64,000 nt of DNA from Acidimicrobiia bacterium (GTDB taxonomy: Bacteria > Actinomycetota > Acidimicrobiia > Acidimicrobiales > Bin134). The stretch covers positions 62,001-126,000 of the forward strand of contig JAJDYE010000029.1 in the NCBI GenBank assembly GCA_022822905.1, in the 5' to 3' direction. Position numbers and translations under genes: made by a program. The notes beneath the pieces are model-generated. The model did no database searches. It had not been told where the DNA came from and saw only the letters and a program-made list of their open reading frames with translations. Below, in pieces: positions 17,619 through 26,174 of this stretch. Positions within the stretch are counted from its first letter, which is position 1, and each line of letters begins with the position of its first letter.

Positions 17619-19322
17619 CTATTTGGTCCTCTGGCGCTTTTGGATGCGGGCCCACTCGTCTCTTAGGCCGACGGTGCGGTGGAACAGGTCGGGGGTTTCG
17701 GGGTCTCGGGCGAAGTAGCCGAGGCGCTCGAACTGGACTACCTGGCCGGGGGCGATGTCGTCCATGGAGGGCTCGAAACGGGCGCCCTCAATGAGCGAGG
17801 CCGAGTCGGGGTCGAGTGAATCCATGGGGTCGGCGCCGTCGGCCCCGGGGTGGGGGTCGGTGAACAGGCGTTCGTAGAGGATGGCCTGGCCTTCTAGGGC
17901 GTGCGCGGCCGACACCCAGTGGATGGTGGCCTTCACTTTGCGGCCATCGGGGGCCTGGCCTGAGCCGGTGTCGGGGTCGTAGGTGCAGCGCACCTCGGTC
18001 ACGTTGCCGTCGGCGTCGGTGTCCACCCCGGTGCAGGTCACGAAGTAGCCCGACCGCAGCCGCACTTCCCGGCCGGGGGCCAGCCGGAAGAACTTGGGGG
18101 GCGGGTCGAGCATGAAGTCGTCCTGTTCGATGTAGAGCTCCCCCGAGAACGGCACCTGCCGGGCTCCGGCTGACGGGTCCTCGGGGTTGTTGTTCGCCTC
18201 CCGCATCTCCACTTGGCCTTCGGGATAGTTCTCGATCACCAGCCGCAGCGGGTTCAGTACTGCCATCCGGCGCAGCGCCGTCGCATTGAGCTCCCGGCGG
18301 ACGAACGACTCCAGCAGCTCCACTTCCACGGTGCCGTCCACTCGGGCCACGCCGATGTGGCGGCAAAACCCCCGTATTGCCTGGGGCGGGAAGCCCCGGC
18401 GGCGAAGACCCTGCAAGGTGGGCATGCGGGGGTCGTCCCACCCGTCCACATGGCCATCGTCCACCAGCTGCGAGAGACGGCGCTTGGACAAAACGGCGTG
18501 GGTGACGTTCAAGCGGGCGAACTCGGTCTGGCGAGGGCGTTCGCCGGGCAGGTCGAGATGGTCCAAGAACCAGTCGTACAACGGGCGGTGGGCGTCGAAC
18601 TCCAGGGTGCAGATGGAGTTGGTCACGCCTTCCACTGCATCGCTCTGGCCGTGGGCCCAGTCGTAGGTGGGGTAGATGCACCATTGGTCCCCGGTGCGGT
18701 GGTGGGTCTGGTGTCGGATCCGGTACAGCACCGGGTCGCGCATGAGCATGTTCTCGTGGGCCATGTCGATTCTGGCCCGCAGCACCCGCTCGCCGTCAGC
18801 GAACTCGCCCGCCCGCATCCGCCGGAACAGGTCGAGGTTTTCTTCGGGGGTGCGGTTGCGCCATGGGCTGTCGATGCCCGGCTCGGTGAAGCTCCCCCGG
18901 CTCTCGGAGATGGCCTCGGCGTCTTGATCGTCCACGTAGGCCAGTCCAGCCCCAATCAGGTCTTCAGCCCACTGGTAGAGCTGCTCGAAGTAGTCGGAGG
19001 CGTACAGGGTGCCCCGGTCGGATTCGTAGCCGAGCCAGGCAATGTCCTCCTCGATGGCGGCCACGAAGTCGGCCCGCTCCGTCTCGGGATTGGTGTCGTC
19101 GAACCGCAGGTTGCAGGTGCCGCCGAACTCGGCGGCCAAATCGAAGTTCAAGCAGATCGACTTGGCGTGGCCGATGTGGAGGTAGCCGTTGGGCTCGGGA
19201 GGGAACCGGGTCTGCACCCGACCGCCATAGATGCCATCCGCGATGTCCTGGCGGATCAGGCTGCGGATGAAGTCGCTGCGCTCGCCGGGCTCATCTCCTC
19301 CCGGGTTCCCGGCATTGCTCAT
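17619..19322 (-). CDS. glnS: Glutaminyl-tRNA synthetase
   Basis: A 567-residue class Ib synthetase charging tRNA-Gln. The N-terminal FPPEPNGYLHIGHAKS contains the HIGH motif and VLSKRRLSQLVDDG the KMSKS equivalent. The segment CIYPTYDWAHGQSDAVEGVTNS and the C-terminal beta-barrel anticodon-binding region (VEMREANNNPEDPSAGAR, FVTCTGVDTDADGNV) are those of GlnRS, not GluRS. Start codons at 19364, 19331 and 19322 are in frame; the ATG at 19322 fits the family N-terminus and has AAGG about 9 nt upstream. Many actinobacteria make Gln-tRNA by the GatCAB route, so a discrete GlnRS is a lineage marker or a transferred gene. Confidence 0.95.
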   Translation of the reverse strand: MSNAGNPGGDEPGERSDFIRSLIRQDIADGIYGGRVQTRFPPEPNGYLHIGHAKSICLNFDLAAEFGGTCNLRFDDTNPETERADFVAAIEEDIAWLGYESDRGTLYASDYFEQLYQWAEDLIGAGLAYVDDQDAEAISESRGSFTEPGIDSPWRNRTPEENLDLFRRMRAGEFADGERVLRARIDMAHENMLMRDPVLYRIRHQTHHRTGDQWCIYPTYDWAHGQSDAVEGVTNSICTLEFDAHRPLYDWFLDHLDLPGERPRQTEFARLNVTHAVLSKRRLSQLVDDGHVDGWDDPRMPTLQGLRRRGFPPQAIRGFCRHIGVARVDGTVEVELLESFVRRELNATALRRMAVLNPLRLVIENYPEGQVEMREANNNPEDPSAGARQVPFSGELYIEQDDFMLDPPPKFFRLAPGREVRLRSGYFVTCTGVDTDADGNVTEVRCTYDPDTGSGQAPDGRKVKATIHWVSAAHALEGQAILYERLFTDPHPGADGADPMDSLDPDSASLIEGARFEPSMDDIAPGQVVQFERLGYFARDPETPDLFHRTVGLRDEWARIQKRQRTK

Positions 19323-19393
19323 ATCCACCATCCTTGACTGAATTTCGATTGACCGGCAACGCATTATGCGCTCGGTTGGCGCGAAACTGGGGC

Positions 19394-20536
19394 ATGGCTT
19401 ATTCGATCATCGACGTCGACACCCATATCACCGAGCCGGCCGACACCTGGACCAGCCGAGTGGCTGCCCGCCACCGCGACCACGTTCCCAGAGTCGAGGT
19501 GATCGACGGCCGCCAGATATGGCTGCTGGGCGACGACCGCGTCGGTGCGGTGGGCCCGACGGCCCCCGCCGGGTGGCCCAAGCCGATGCCCGACTCGCCC
19601 GCCGGCTATGACGAGGTACACCCGGCGGCCTACGACGCCCACGCCCGCCTCGAGCTGATGGACCAGCGAGGGGTGTGGGCCGAGGTGCTGTATCCCAATG
19701 TCGGCGGGTTCGGCACCCAGAAGTTCTTGTCCATCGACGACGCCGAGTTGAAGTACGAGTGCGTCCGGGCCTACAACGACTTCCTCTCCGAGTGGTGCAG
19801 CGCCGATGACCGCCGCCTCATCCCGTCGATGGCCACCCCGTTCTGGGACGTGGACAATGCGGTGGCCGAAGTGCAGCGGTGCGCGGCAATGGGCTACCGG
19901 TCGGTGAACTTCACCGGCGAGCCCCAGGTGTTCGGCCTGCCCTATCTGGGCGAGTCCCATTGGGATCCGTTCTGGTCGGCGGTGTGCGACTGCAACATGG
20001 TGGTGTCGTTCCACATCGGCAGCGGCGAGTTCAACTGGGACCACAACCGGGTGGAGCGTCGGGGCTTCGCCGAGGCTTACGCCCTGCAATCGGTGGACCT
20101 GTTCACCAAGAACGGCATCCAGGTGTGCGACCTGCTGCTGTCGGGTGTGCTCCCCCGCTACCCCAAGCTGAAGGTGGTGTCGGTGGAGTCGGGCATCGGC
20201 TGGCTGCCCTTCATGCTCGAGGCGGTGGACAACCAGTTCGTCGAAGGCGGCGGGATGAATGACCGGCCCGAGTTCGACCGGCTGCCCAGCGAATACTTCA
20301 CCCGACAGGTGTACACCACGTTCTGGTTTGAGGAGTCCGCACCCCAAGACTTGCTAGGCGGCCGGATCCCGCTCGACAACGTGCTGTTCGAGACCGACTT
20401 CCCCCACCCAACCTGCCTCTACGACAACGTGGAGGAGAAGATCGCCGCCAGCCTCGGACACTTCTCCCCTGAAGAACGCCACCAGCTCCTCTGGGGCAAC
20501 GCCGAGAAGCTGTACCGAGTGGAAGTGCCTGCCTAA
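19394..20536 (+). CDS. Amidohydrolase family 2 metal-dependent hydrolase
   Basis: A 380-residue amidohydrolase-2 (ACMSD-like) protein. The first strand reads IIDVDTHITEPADTW, with D-x-H at the metal site. FHIGSGEFNWDHN, VVSVESGIGWLPFMLEAVDNQF and VLFETDFPHPTCLYDN give the later His/Glu/Asp ligands in the usual order. Such enzymes are decarboxylases or hydrolases of aromatic or cyclic acids. ATG 19394 is chosen over an upstream in-frame start because the barrel begins immediately after it. It is followed 26 nt later by an FAD oxidoreductase, so the two may act in one degradation route. Confidence 0.87.
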   Translation: MAYSIIDVDTHITEPADTWTSRVAARHRDHVPRVEVIDGRQIWLLGDDRVGAVGPTAPAGWPKPMPDSPAGYDEVHPAAYDAHARLELMDQRGVWAEVLYPNVGGFGTQKFLSIDDAELKYECVRAYNDFLSEWCSADDRRLIPSMATPFWDVDNAVAEVQRCAAMGYRSVNFTGEPQVFGLPYLGESHWDPFWSAVCDCNMVVSFHIGSGEFNWDHNRVERRGFAEAYALQSVDLFTKNGIQVCDLLLSGVLPRYPKLKVVSVESGIGWLPFMLEAVDNQFVEGGGMNDRPEFDRLPSEYFTRQVYTTFWFEESAPQDLLGGRIPLDNVLFETDFPHPTCLYDNVEEKIAASLGHFSPEERHQLLWGNAEKLYRVEVPA

Positions 20537-20562
20537 GCGGTCGACCCACTACATTCCCGGCC

Positions 20563-21999
20563 ATGAGCAATGGATGGGACAGAGAAGCTGATGTAGTAGT
20601 GCTGGGGATGGGCGCGGCGGGGTGCGCGGCGGCCATCGCCGCGGCCGATGCAGGGGCGTCGGTCATCTTGTTGGAGAAGATGCCCGAGGGGCGCGAGGGT
20701 GGCAACACCCGCATCTCGGGGGGGATCTGGTTCAACAGCCTCGACCGCGACGGGATGGCCACCTACCTGCGGTCGCTGTGCGGCCCCTACACGCTGCCTG
20801 AAGAGATCGTGCAGGTGTGGGCCGATGAGACCTACAAGAACACCGAATGGCTGGAGGGCCTGGGGGTGACACCGGGAGTCCACGCCGACTACAAGCCTGA
20901 GTATCCCGAGATGCCTGGGGCCGAGTTCTACGGCGGCTACCTGGGGGTCAACGGGGAGATGGGCCAACAGTTGCTGTGGAAGGCCTTATCTGCCGCGGTG
21001 CGGGACAAGGGCGTAGAGGTGCTGTTGGACACCCCGGCCAACGAGTTGGTGACCGACGCCGACGGCGCGGTGGTCGGCGTGGCGGCCACGTCCGGCGGGC
21101 AGCCGCTGAGGGTGGGCGCCCGCCAGGGCGTGGTGCTGGCCACCGGTGGCTTCGAGAACAACCCGGAGATGGTGCGCGACTACTTGCAGCTTCCCGGTTC
21201 CCCGGTGTGGGGCTCGCCAGCGGGCACCGGCGATGGCATCAAGATGGCCCAGAAGGTGGGCGCCGACCTGTGGCACATGGACAACATGATGGCCGCCCTC
21301 GGCTTCGCCGCCGACGGGTTCGAGTCGGGGATGTACGTGATGTTCATCTTCTCCATGGGGTTCATCTGCGTGGGCAACGACGGCCGGCGATCCCACAACG
21401 AGATCCCGCCCCAAGGCCACGGTCACGGCTTGATCGACGGCGACTACGAGCTGTTCCAGCGCCGACCGCTACACGTGATCTTTGACGAGGCCACCCGCCA
21501 GGCCGGGCCCATCTCGCCCCCTCGGGAGATCCTGCCGGTGGGGTGGAACCTGCTCATGGAGGGGTACGAGTGGAGCGCCGACAACTCCGCCGAGATCGAG
21601 AAGGGGTGGATCAAACAGGCCGACACCCCCGCCGAACTGGCTGAGACCCTCGGCATCGACCCCGATGGGCTGGAGGCGGCGGTGGCCTCATGGAACGAGG
21701 CCTGCGCCGCCGGGCACGATCCGCTGGGCCGCCCCGCGGCCACCCTGGCGCCTCTGGCCACACCCCCGTACTACGGGTTCACCTCAGCCCCGCTCTTGGG
21801 GTGGACCAACGGCGGCCCCCGCCGCAACGAGAAGGCCCAAGTACTCGACCCCTTCGGCGAGACCATCGGCCGCCTCTACGCTGCCGGCACCGTCAGCTCC
21901 ACCTACAGCCGATGCAAAGACGGCGGTTTCCACATCGGCGACGCCCTCGCCTTCGGTCGAGTAGCCGGCCGCAACGCGGCGGCTGAAACACCTCAATAG
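20563..21999 (+). CDS. FAD-dependent oxidoreductase (fumarate reductase/ketosteroid dehydrogenase-like)
   Basis: A 478-residue flavoprotein of the FAD-binding-2 family. The N-terminal VVVLGMGAAGCAAAIAAADAGASVILLEK is the dinucleotide-binding motif, followed by GGNTRISGG. A second FAD segment reads GVVLATGGFENNPEM. The C-terminus has GGPRRNEKAQVLD and the YAAGTVSSTYS / GGFHIGDALAFGRVAGRNAA cap typical of fumarate reductase/3-ketosteroid dehydrogenase-type subunits. No heme or signal peptide is seen, so it is likely a soluble dehydrogenase or reductase. TACATT 7 nt before the ATG suggests its own leaderless promoter, although it follows the amidohydrolase closely. Confidence 0.87.
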   Translation: MSNGWDREADVVVLGMGAAGCAAAIAAADAGASVILLEKMPEGREGGNTRISGGIWFNSLDRDGMATYLRSLCGPYTLPEEIVQVWADETYKNTEWLEGLGVTPGVHADYKPEYPEMPGAEFYGGYLGVNGEMGQQLLWKALSAAVRDKGVEVLLDTPANELVTDADGAVVGVAATSGGQPLRVGARQGVVLATGGFENNPEMVRDYLQLPGSPVWGSPAGTGDGIKMAQKVGADLWHMDNMMAALGFAADGFESGMYVMFIFSMGFICVGNDGRRSHNEIPPQGHGHGLIDGDYELFQRRPLHVIFDEATRQAGPISPPREILPVGWNLLMEGYEWSADNSAEIEKGWIKQADTPAELAETLGIDPDGLEAAVASWNEACAAGHDPLGRPAATLAPLATPPYYGFTSAPLLGWTNGGPRRNEKAQVLDPFGETIGRLYAAGTVSSTYSRCKDGGFHIGDALAFGRVAGRNAAAETPQ

Positions 22000-22014
22000 G
22001 CCGACCGACTTGGC

Positions 22015-22419
22015 TTAAGGCCAGGAACGCCAGGCCGTGATGTCTATGGCGATAACCGGGCCAGGTGGGCGGGTCTCTCGGTACTGGGGGTATTTGGAAG
22101 CCAACAGGTCGAGGGCGTGGTCACGCTCGTCGCCTTCGACTAGCACTCGGGCGGCGCCGTCCACTCGGACCCACCACAGCTTCAACCAATCGTCGTCATA
22201 GAAGTCGACCATCAAGCAGGCCGCGGGATTGGCAGCCAGATTGTCCAGACGCCGAAGCGCCAAGGTGGACTTGGGCTTGGCATCCACCGCCGAATAGACC
22301 ACATCGCCCTTGAGGAAAAAGCAGCACGGCACCGCGTGAGGCTGGCCCTCCGCTGTCACAGTGCTGAGCACTCCCGAGCGAGCCTCCCCCACCCGCCGCC
22401 GCATCTCGCCCTCATCCAT
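22015..22419 (-). CDS. PPOX-class flavin/F420-binding protein
   Basis: A 134-residue split-barrel protein of the pyridoxamine 5'-phosphate oxidase-like superfamily. GVLSTVTAEGQPHAVPCCFFLKGDVVYSAVDAK is the N-terminal strand pair, LANPAACLMVDFYDDDW follows, and WWVRVDGAARVLVEGDER closes the barrel. The pattern resembles the actinobacterial branch that binds F420 or FMN. The substrate is unknown. A TAGAGT hexamer lies 6 nt before the ATG, so a leaderless mRNA is likely. The gene is convergent with the FAD oxidoreductase. Confidence 0.82.
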   Translation of the reverse strand: MDEGEMRRRVGEARSGVLSTVTAEGQPHAVPCCFFLKGDVVYSAVDAKPKSTLALRRLDNLAANPAACLMVDFYDDDWLKLWWVRVDGAARVLVEGDERDHALDLLASKYPQYRETRPPGPVIAIDITAWRSWP

Positions 22420-22508
22420 GCCTGCACTCTATGAATTCAACGGGAGATGACGCGGGCTACTTGGCAAAGGAACCGCAAGCCAGGGCGTTGGGGGGATAGA
22501 ACACAGTT

Positions 22509-23363
22509 GTGGTCCGTCTGCCCCGATCGGAGTCGGTTGCCCCTGAGCCGCTGTTCATGGTGGGAGCGGTGTCGCAGTACCTGGGCGCGGCAGTGGCCGT
22601 TCACCTGTTCGACGAGATTGCCCCGGCGGGTGTGGCACTGGTGCGGGTGCTGGGAGCGGCGGTGATGATCATCCTGCTGCGTCGCTCCTGGCAGCGCCGC
22701 TGGAAGGCCAGCGACCTGGCGTGGGCCTCGGCCTTCGGTGTGGCGCTGGCGGCCATGAACCTGTCGATCTATCTGTCCATCGATGAGCTGCCTCTGGGCA
22801 ACGCGGTGGCCATCGAGTTCACCGGGCCGATCCTGGTGGCCGCTGCCTTCACCCGAACCCTGCGCTCGGGGGCTGCACTGTTGGTGGCTGCGGGCGGGGT
22901 TGTGGTGCTGGCTGGCGTGGAAGCCGAGGGCACCATGCGGGGGGTGGGGTTCGCCCTGCTGGCCGGGATGTTCTGGGCCGGCTACATCGTGCTTGGCCAC
23001 CGGGTAGCCCGGGGTCCGGCGGCGGTCGACGGGCTGGGGCTGGGAATGCTGGTCGGGGCGGCGGCCATCAGCGGATTCGGGGCAACCGAGGTGGGAACGG
23101 CCCTTGATTCGCCGGCGGTGCTGGTGTTGGCCCTGGCCACCGGGCTGCTGTCCAACGTCATCCCCTACTGGATCGACCAGCTGGTCATGAAGCGCATCAC
23201 CCAGCACCGCTTCGCCCTCCTTCAGGCGCTGCTCCCGGTCACCGCGGTGCTGGTGGGCCTGGTCGCCCTGTTCCAGGTTCCCAGCCCTCAAGAACTGGGC
23301 GGGATCGCCCTGGTCATCATCGCCATCGCCCTGAGCCAAACCCGAGCCGAACTGGCCGGCTAG
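22509..23363 (+). CDS. EamA/RhtA-type drug/metabolite exporter
   Basis: A 284-residue inner-membrane protein with about ten hydrophobic segments arranged as two five-helix EamA repeats. The segment SIDELPLGNAVAIEFTGPILVAA is the block typical of RhtA-like amino-acid (threonine/homoserine) exporters, and the second repeat has LSNVIPYWIDQLVMKRITQHRFALLQAL. Energy would come from the proton gradient. The start is GTG at 22509, with no obvious Shine-Dalgarno sequence. The exported substrate cannot be told from sequence. Confidence 0.85.
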   Translation: MVRLPRSESVAPEPLFMVGAVSQYLGAAVAVHLFDEIAPAGVALVRVLGAAVMIILLRRSWQRRWKASDLAWASAFGVALAAMNLSIYLSIDELPLGNAVAIEFTGPILVAAAFTRTLRSGAALLVAAGGVVVLAGVEAEGTMRGVGFALLAGMFWAGYIVLGHRVARGPAAVDGLGLGMLVGAAAISGFGATEVGTALDSPAVLVLALATGLLSNVIPYWIDQLVMKRITQHRFALLQALLPVTAVLVGLVALFQVPSPQELGGIALVIIAIALSQTRAELAG

Positions 23364-23379
23364 ACCGATAGCCTGAGAC

Positions 23380-23730
23380 GTGTCATTTCTAGGCATTTAC
23401 GACGCTGACGGGGGACTCGGTGGTGAGCTCCGGTATGTGGCCGGCAAGCTGTTGGGCCGGGGGAAGTGCGCACTGTGCGACATCACCCACGGCTGGAACC
23501 CGATGGGGTCCAAGAGATGGAAGCAGGCCTGCGCGGTTTCGGACGTCAAGCTGGAGCTCTTGCACCGAAACGAGGTCACCGCCGAGCAGCTCGCCTCCGC
23601 CACCGGGCTGCCCTCCATCCTCCGAAAGGGCGAAGACGGACAGTGGCGCGAGGCAATCCCGGCCTCAGAGCTGTCCCAGTACGTAGGCGCCCCCGACGCA
23701 CTGCTGGAGCGCCTGGACCAGCTCTCGTAG
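23380..23730 (+). CDS. Small conserved protein with CALCDITHG motif, function unknown
   Basis: A 116-residue protein starting at GTG 23380, 5 nt after TAGCCT. It begins FLGIYDADGGLGGELRYVAGKLLGRGKCALCDITHG. The CxxC pair, the following His, and a third Cys in KQACAVSDVKLELLHR suggest a metal or redox site. The alpha/beta pattern with SATGLPSILRK near the C-terminus, where a cis-proline loop would sit, recalls a thioredoxin-like fold. I do not recognise a named family. It follows the EamA exporter after 16 nt and is convergent with the P450 gene. Confidence 0.75.
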   Translation: MSFLGIYDADGGLGGELRYVAGKLLGRGKCALCDITHGWNPMGSKRWKQACAVSDVKLELLHRNEVTAEQLASATGLPSILRKGEDGQWREAIPASELSQYVGAPDALLERLDQLS

Positions 23731-23739
23731 TCGCCGCAC

Positions 23740-24915
23740 TCAGTTGGTGGAGAAGGGCAGATACTCGTAGCGGCGGGTGGACCAGCCGCCGGCAAAGCGG
23801 GCGGCGTCCTCGTCTACCGAATAATGCGGGAATCGCCGCAATATCTCTTCGAGGGCAACCCGGCACTGGAGCCGGGCCACCGACGCGCCTAGGCAGTGGT
23901 GGGCACCGTAGCCCAGGGACACGATCTTGTCGATCTTGCGCTTCACGTCGAGCTCTCCGGCGGTGGGCCCGAACTCCCGCTCGTCCCGGTTGGCCGAGGC
24001 GAAGAGGAGCAGCGCCTTGTTGCCCTCGGGAATGGTGACACCGTGCAGGGTCACGTCGCGGGTCAGCGTGCGGGCCAGATTCTGAACCGGGGAGGTAAGC
24101 CGCAGCAGCTCCTCCACCGCGTTGGGAATCATCGAAGCGTCGTCGATGAGCATCTGGCGCTGGTCCCGATGGCGGTCGAGCAGCACCGTCGAGCTCCCCA
24201 GCATTCCGGTGACGGTGTCGTTACCGCCGGTGATCATCGTGAAGATGAAGCCCACAATCCACATGGCCGAGGCCACATCCTCGCCCTGTTCAACCAAGTC
24301 GGTCACCAGATCATCGCCGGGGTCGGTCTTGCGGCGCTCGATCAGGCCGGTGGCGTACTCGAACAGCTCCAGAAACGCGCTCTGGTCCTGGCCATAGGCC
24401 GCGGTGGACTCGGCCGTGGCCTGCACGATTCTCTCAGTCCAGCGGTCGAACAGCACCCGATCTTCGGGCGGGACGCCCAGATAGTGGGCCACCAGATAGC
24501 TGGGCAGAGGCTTGAACAGCGCCTGGATGATGTCGACATCGCCGGCGTCGGCCACCGCGTCGAGCTTGTCGGTGATGAACGCCCGAACCAGGTCCTCCAC
24601 CGGGGCAACCTGGCGGGGGGTCATCGGCCGGCTCACCAGCCGGCGCATGGCGGTGTGCTCGGGCGGGTCCATCATCACGATGGGGCGGGCCTTCTCATCG
24701 AAGCTGGCCATGTCGTCGGGAGCGGTGGTCAGGCCGTTGGCCGACGAGTAGGTGGCGGTGTCGCGGGCGGCGGCGAACACGTCGTCGAACCGGGACAGCA
24801 CCCAGAACTCGCCGTCGCCCACCTCGTGTACCGGATCCTCGTCGCGCAGGGCCCGGTAGTCGTCCCACGGCTCGGCCCAGGTGTCGCCGCTGCGATAGGC
24901 GAATTCGACGGCCAT
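23740..24915 (-). CDS. Cytochrome P450
   Basis: A 391-residue soluble bacterial P450. The I-helix reads FTMITGGNDTVTGML, the K-helix ExxR region is AVEELLRLTSP, and the heme-binding loop is SLGYGAHHCLGASVARLQ with the axial ligand Cys341. Length and the absence of a membrane anchor fit a class I enzyme needing ferredoxin and reductase, neither of which is nearby. The substrate is unknown. Its ATG overlaps the stop codon of mcrC (TGATG), an unexpected coupling of a metabolic gene to a restriction operon. A TAACGT 6 nt before the ATG could also give an independent leaderless mRNA. Confidence 0.92.
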   Translation of the reverse strand: MAVEFAYRSGDTWAEPWDDYRALRDEDPVHEVGDGEFWVLSRFDDVFAAARDTATYSSANGLTTAPDDMASFDEKARPIVMMDPPEHTAMRRLVSRPMTPRQVAPVEDLVRAFITDKLDAVADAGDVDIIQALFKPLPSYLVAHYLGVPPEDRVLFDRWTERIVQATAESTAAYGQDQSAFLELFEYATGLIERRKTDPGDDLVTDLVEQGEDVASAMWIVGFIFTMITGGNDTVTGMLGSSTVLLDRHRDQRQMLIDDASMIPNAVEELLRLTSPVQNLARTLTRDVTLHGVTIPEGNKALLLFASANRDEREFGPTAGELDVKRKIDKIVSLGYGAHHCLGASVARLQCRVALEEILRRFPHYSVDEDAARFAGGWSTRRYEYLPFSTN

Positions 24916-26174
24916 CAGGCCACGTTAGCTTCACCAGGGTTGGCCAGTCCTTGCGGCCTCCCCACATACTGCCTCGACCCCTGGACCAACCTGGCTCGGC
25001 CCAGAATCCACTTGGCGACCTTTTCGATCTCTGCTGTCACCGCGTCGGGCGAGCCCGCTAAGTCGATAGAAAAGGTGTGCAGCGTCTTTCCAGTGTGGAG
25101 CACGGTGACTTGGCTCTCGGTGGAGGTGTTTTCGGCATGGCAGTAGATGAGCACGCCCTCCTCCAGCCCCAGGGCTGTGGCGTAGGCCAAGAGCTGGTAG
25201 TAGTCAGCGGTGCGAGCCCGGGCATCGCTGGTCAGCTTGTACTTGATGTCGGCCACATACACCGGCTTGCCCTGGCGCAAAAGCACCAGATCGGGGCGGA
25301 TCGGCACTTTGTCCCCTTCGGCCAGATATGCCCGATATTGGCTCTTGACCTCCAATCGGCCTCGCAGCGCTCGCTCAAGCCGCCCGGTGATGAACTTCTC
25401 GAACAGGAGGTTCATGTCCACCAAGAACGATGACGCTGAGCGGTGGCCATGCCGGTCGGCCAAAGACCGGCTCCCCAGCAGCAGTCGGGCTAGGAGCAGA
25501 GGGGGTTGGTAGTGGGCGTTGAGGCGGGTGATGGCCACCTGCTCGACATCCTCAGCCCGTACCTGAACGTCTGACACCTCTTCCATCGCGGCTAGCTGGC
25601 GAAGCAGGCGTCGGCGATCATCGGAGTGGATGCCTGGCAGCCGCAGGCAATAGCGGGTTGCTGCTTTGAGGTAGCGGTTCTCGGGGATATCGGCGGTGTG
25701 CTCGTCGTAGCGGCACGGCACCGGCACCTGTATTCCGACTTGGCGAAACTGAGCCGACACATCGATACGGCCCCGCAGAGCCACCAGCTTCTCCTCGTGG
25801 AGGCGATAAGACCGCAATAGCCCGCGAGCCATTGTCGTCTCCAGGGTGCGGGCATAGAAGGCGGCCATGGCCGGGAGCAGGTCGCCGCTGGTGGCGTACT
25901 CGAACGCCTCCTGCCGCCACGCGCCGCGACCAAGTCCGACCTCGAGCATCAAGAACAGGTTCTCCAACCTGATCTTGGGGCGGATGAGCACCTTAAGATC
26001 GTCCACCACGAGGGTGCCCACGAAATTCATCGCGGTCACCCGATCGCCACTGGGGCCCTCGGCGGGTTCAACTTTGAGAACGCCTTGGGCGGCCAAGGCC
26101 AGGCGACGTGCCTGCTGGGCGTCGAGCCGAACTTCGTCCGATTCGTACTCGGTCAGCTCGATCTGCCCGCTCAC
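24915..26174 (-). CDS. mcrC: McrC-family nuclease subunit of type IV restriction system
   Basis: A 419-residue McrC protein, the nuclease partner of McrB in modification-dependent DNA cleavage. The N-terminus (GQIELTEYESDEVRL, then AMNFVGTLVVDDLKVLIRPKI) is the DNA-binding/barrel part. The C-terminal nuclease core is visible as PIRPDLVLLRQGKPVYVADIKYK (a D...DxK signature). An in-frame extension reaches 26495, but the GTG at 26174 overlaps the mcrB stop as GTGA and removes a low-complexity Arg-rich translation, so it is the true start. The stop overlaps the P450 start. Confidence 0.88.
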   Translation of the reverse strand: MSGQIELTEYESDEVRLDAQQARRLALAAQGVLKVEPAEGPSGDRVTAMNFVGTLVVDDLKVLIRPKIRLENLFLMLEVGLGRGAWRQEAFEYATSGDLLPAMAAFYARTLETTMARGLLRSYRLHEEKLVALRGRIDVSAQFRQVGIQVPVPCRYDEHTADIPENRYLKAATRYCLRLPGIHSDDRRRLLRQLAAMEEVSDVQVRAEDVEQVAITRLNAHYQPPLLLARLLLGSRSLADRHGHRSASSFLVDMNLLFEKFITGRLERALRGRLEVKSQYRAYLAEGDKVPIRPDLVLLRQGKPVYVADIKYKLTSDARARTADYYQLLAYATALGLEEGVLIYCHAENTSTESQVTVLHTGKTLHTFSIDLAGSPDAVTAEIEKVAKWILGRARLVQGSRQYVGRPQGLANPGEANVA

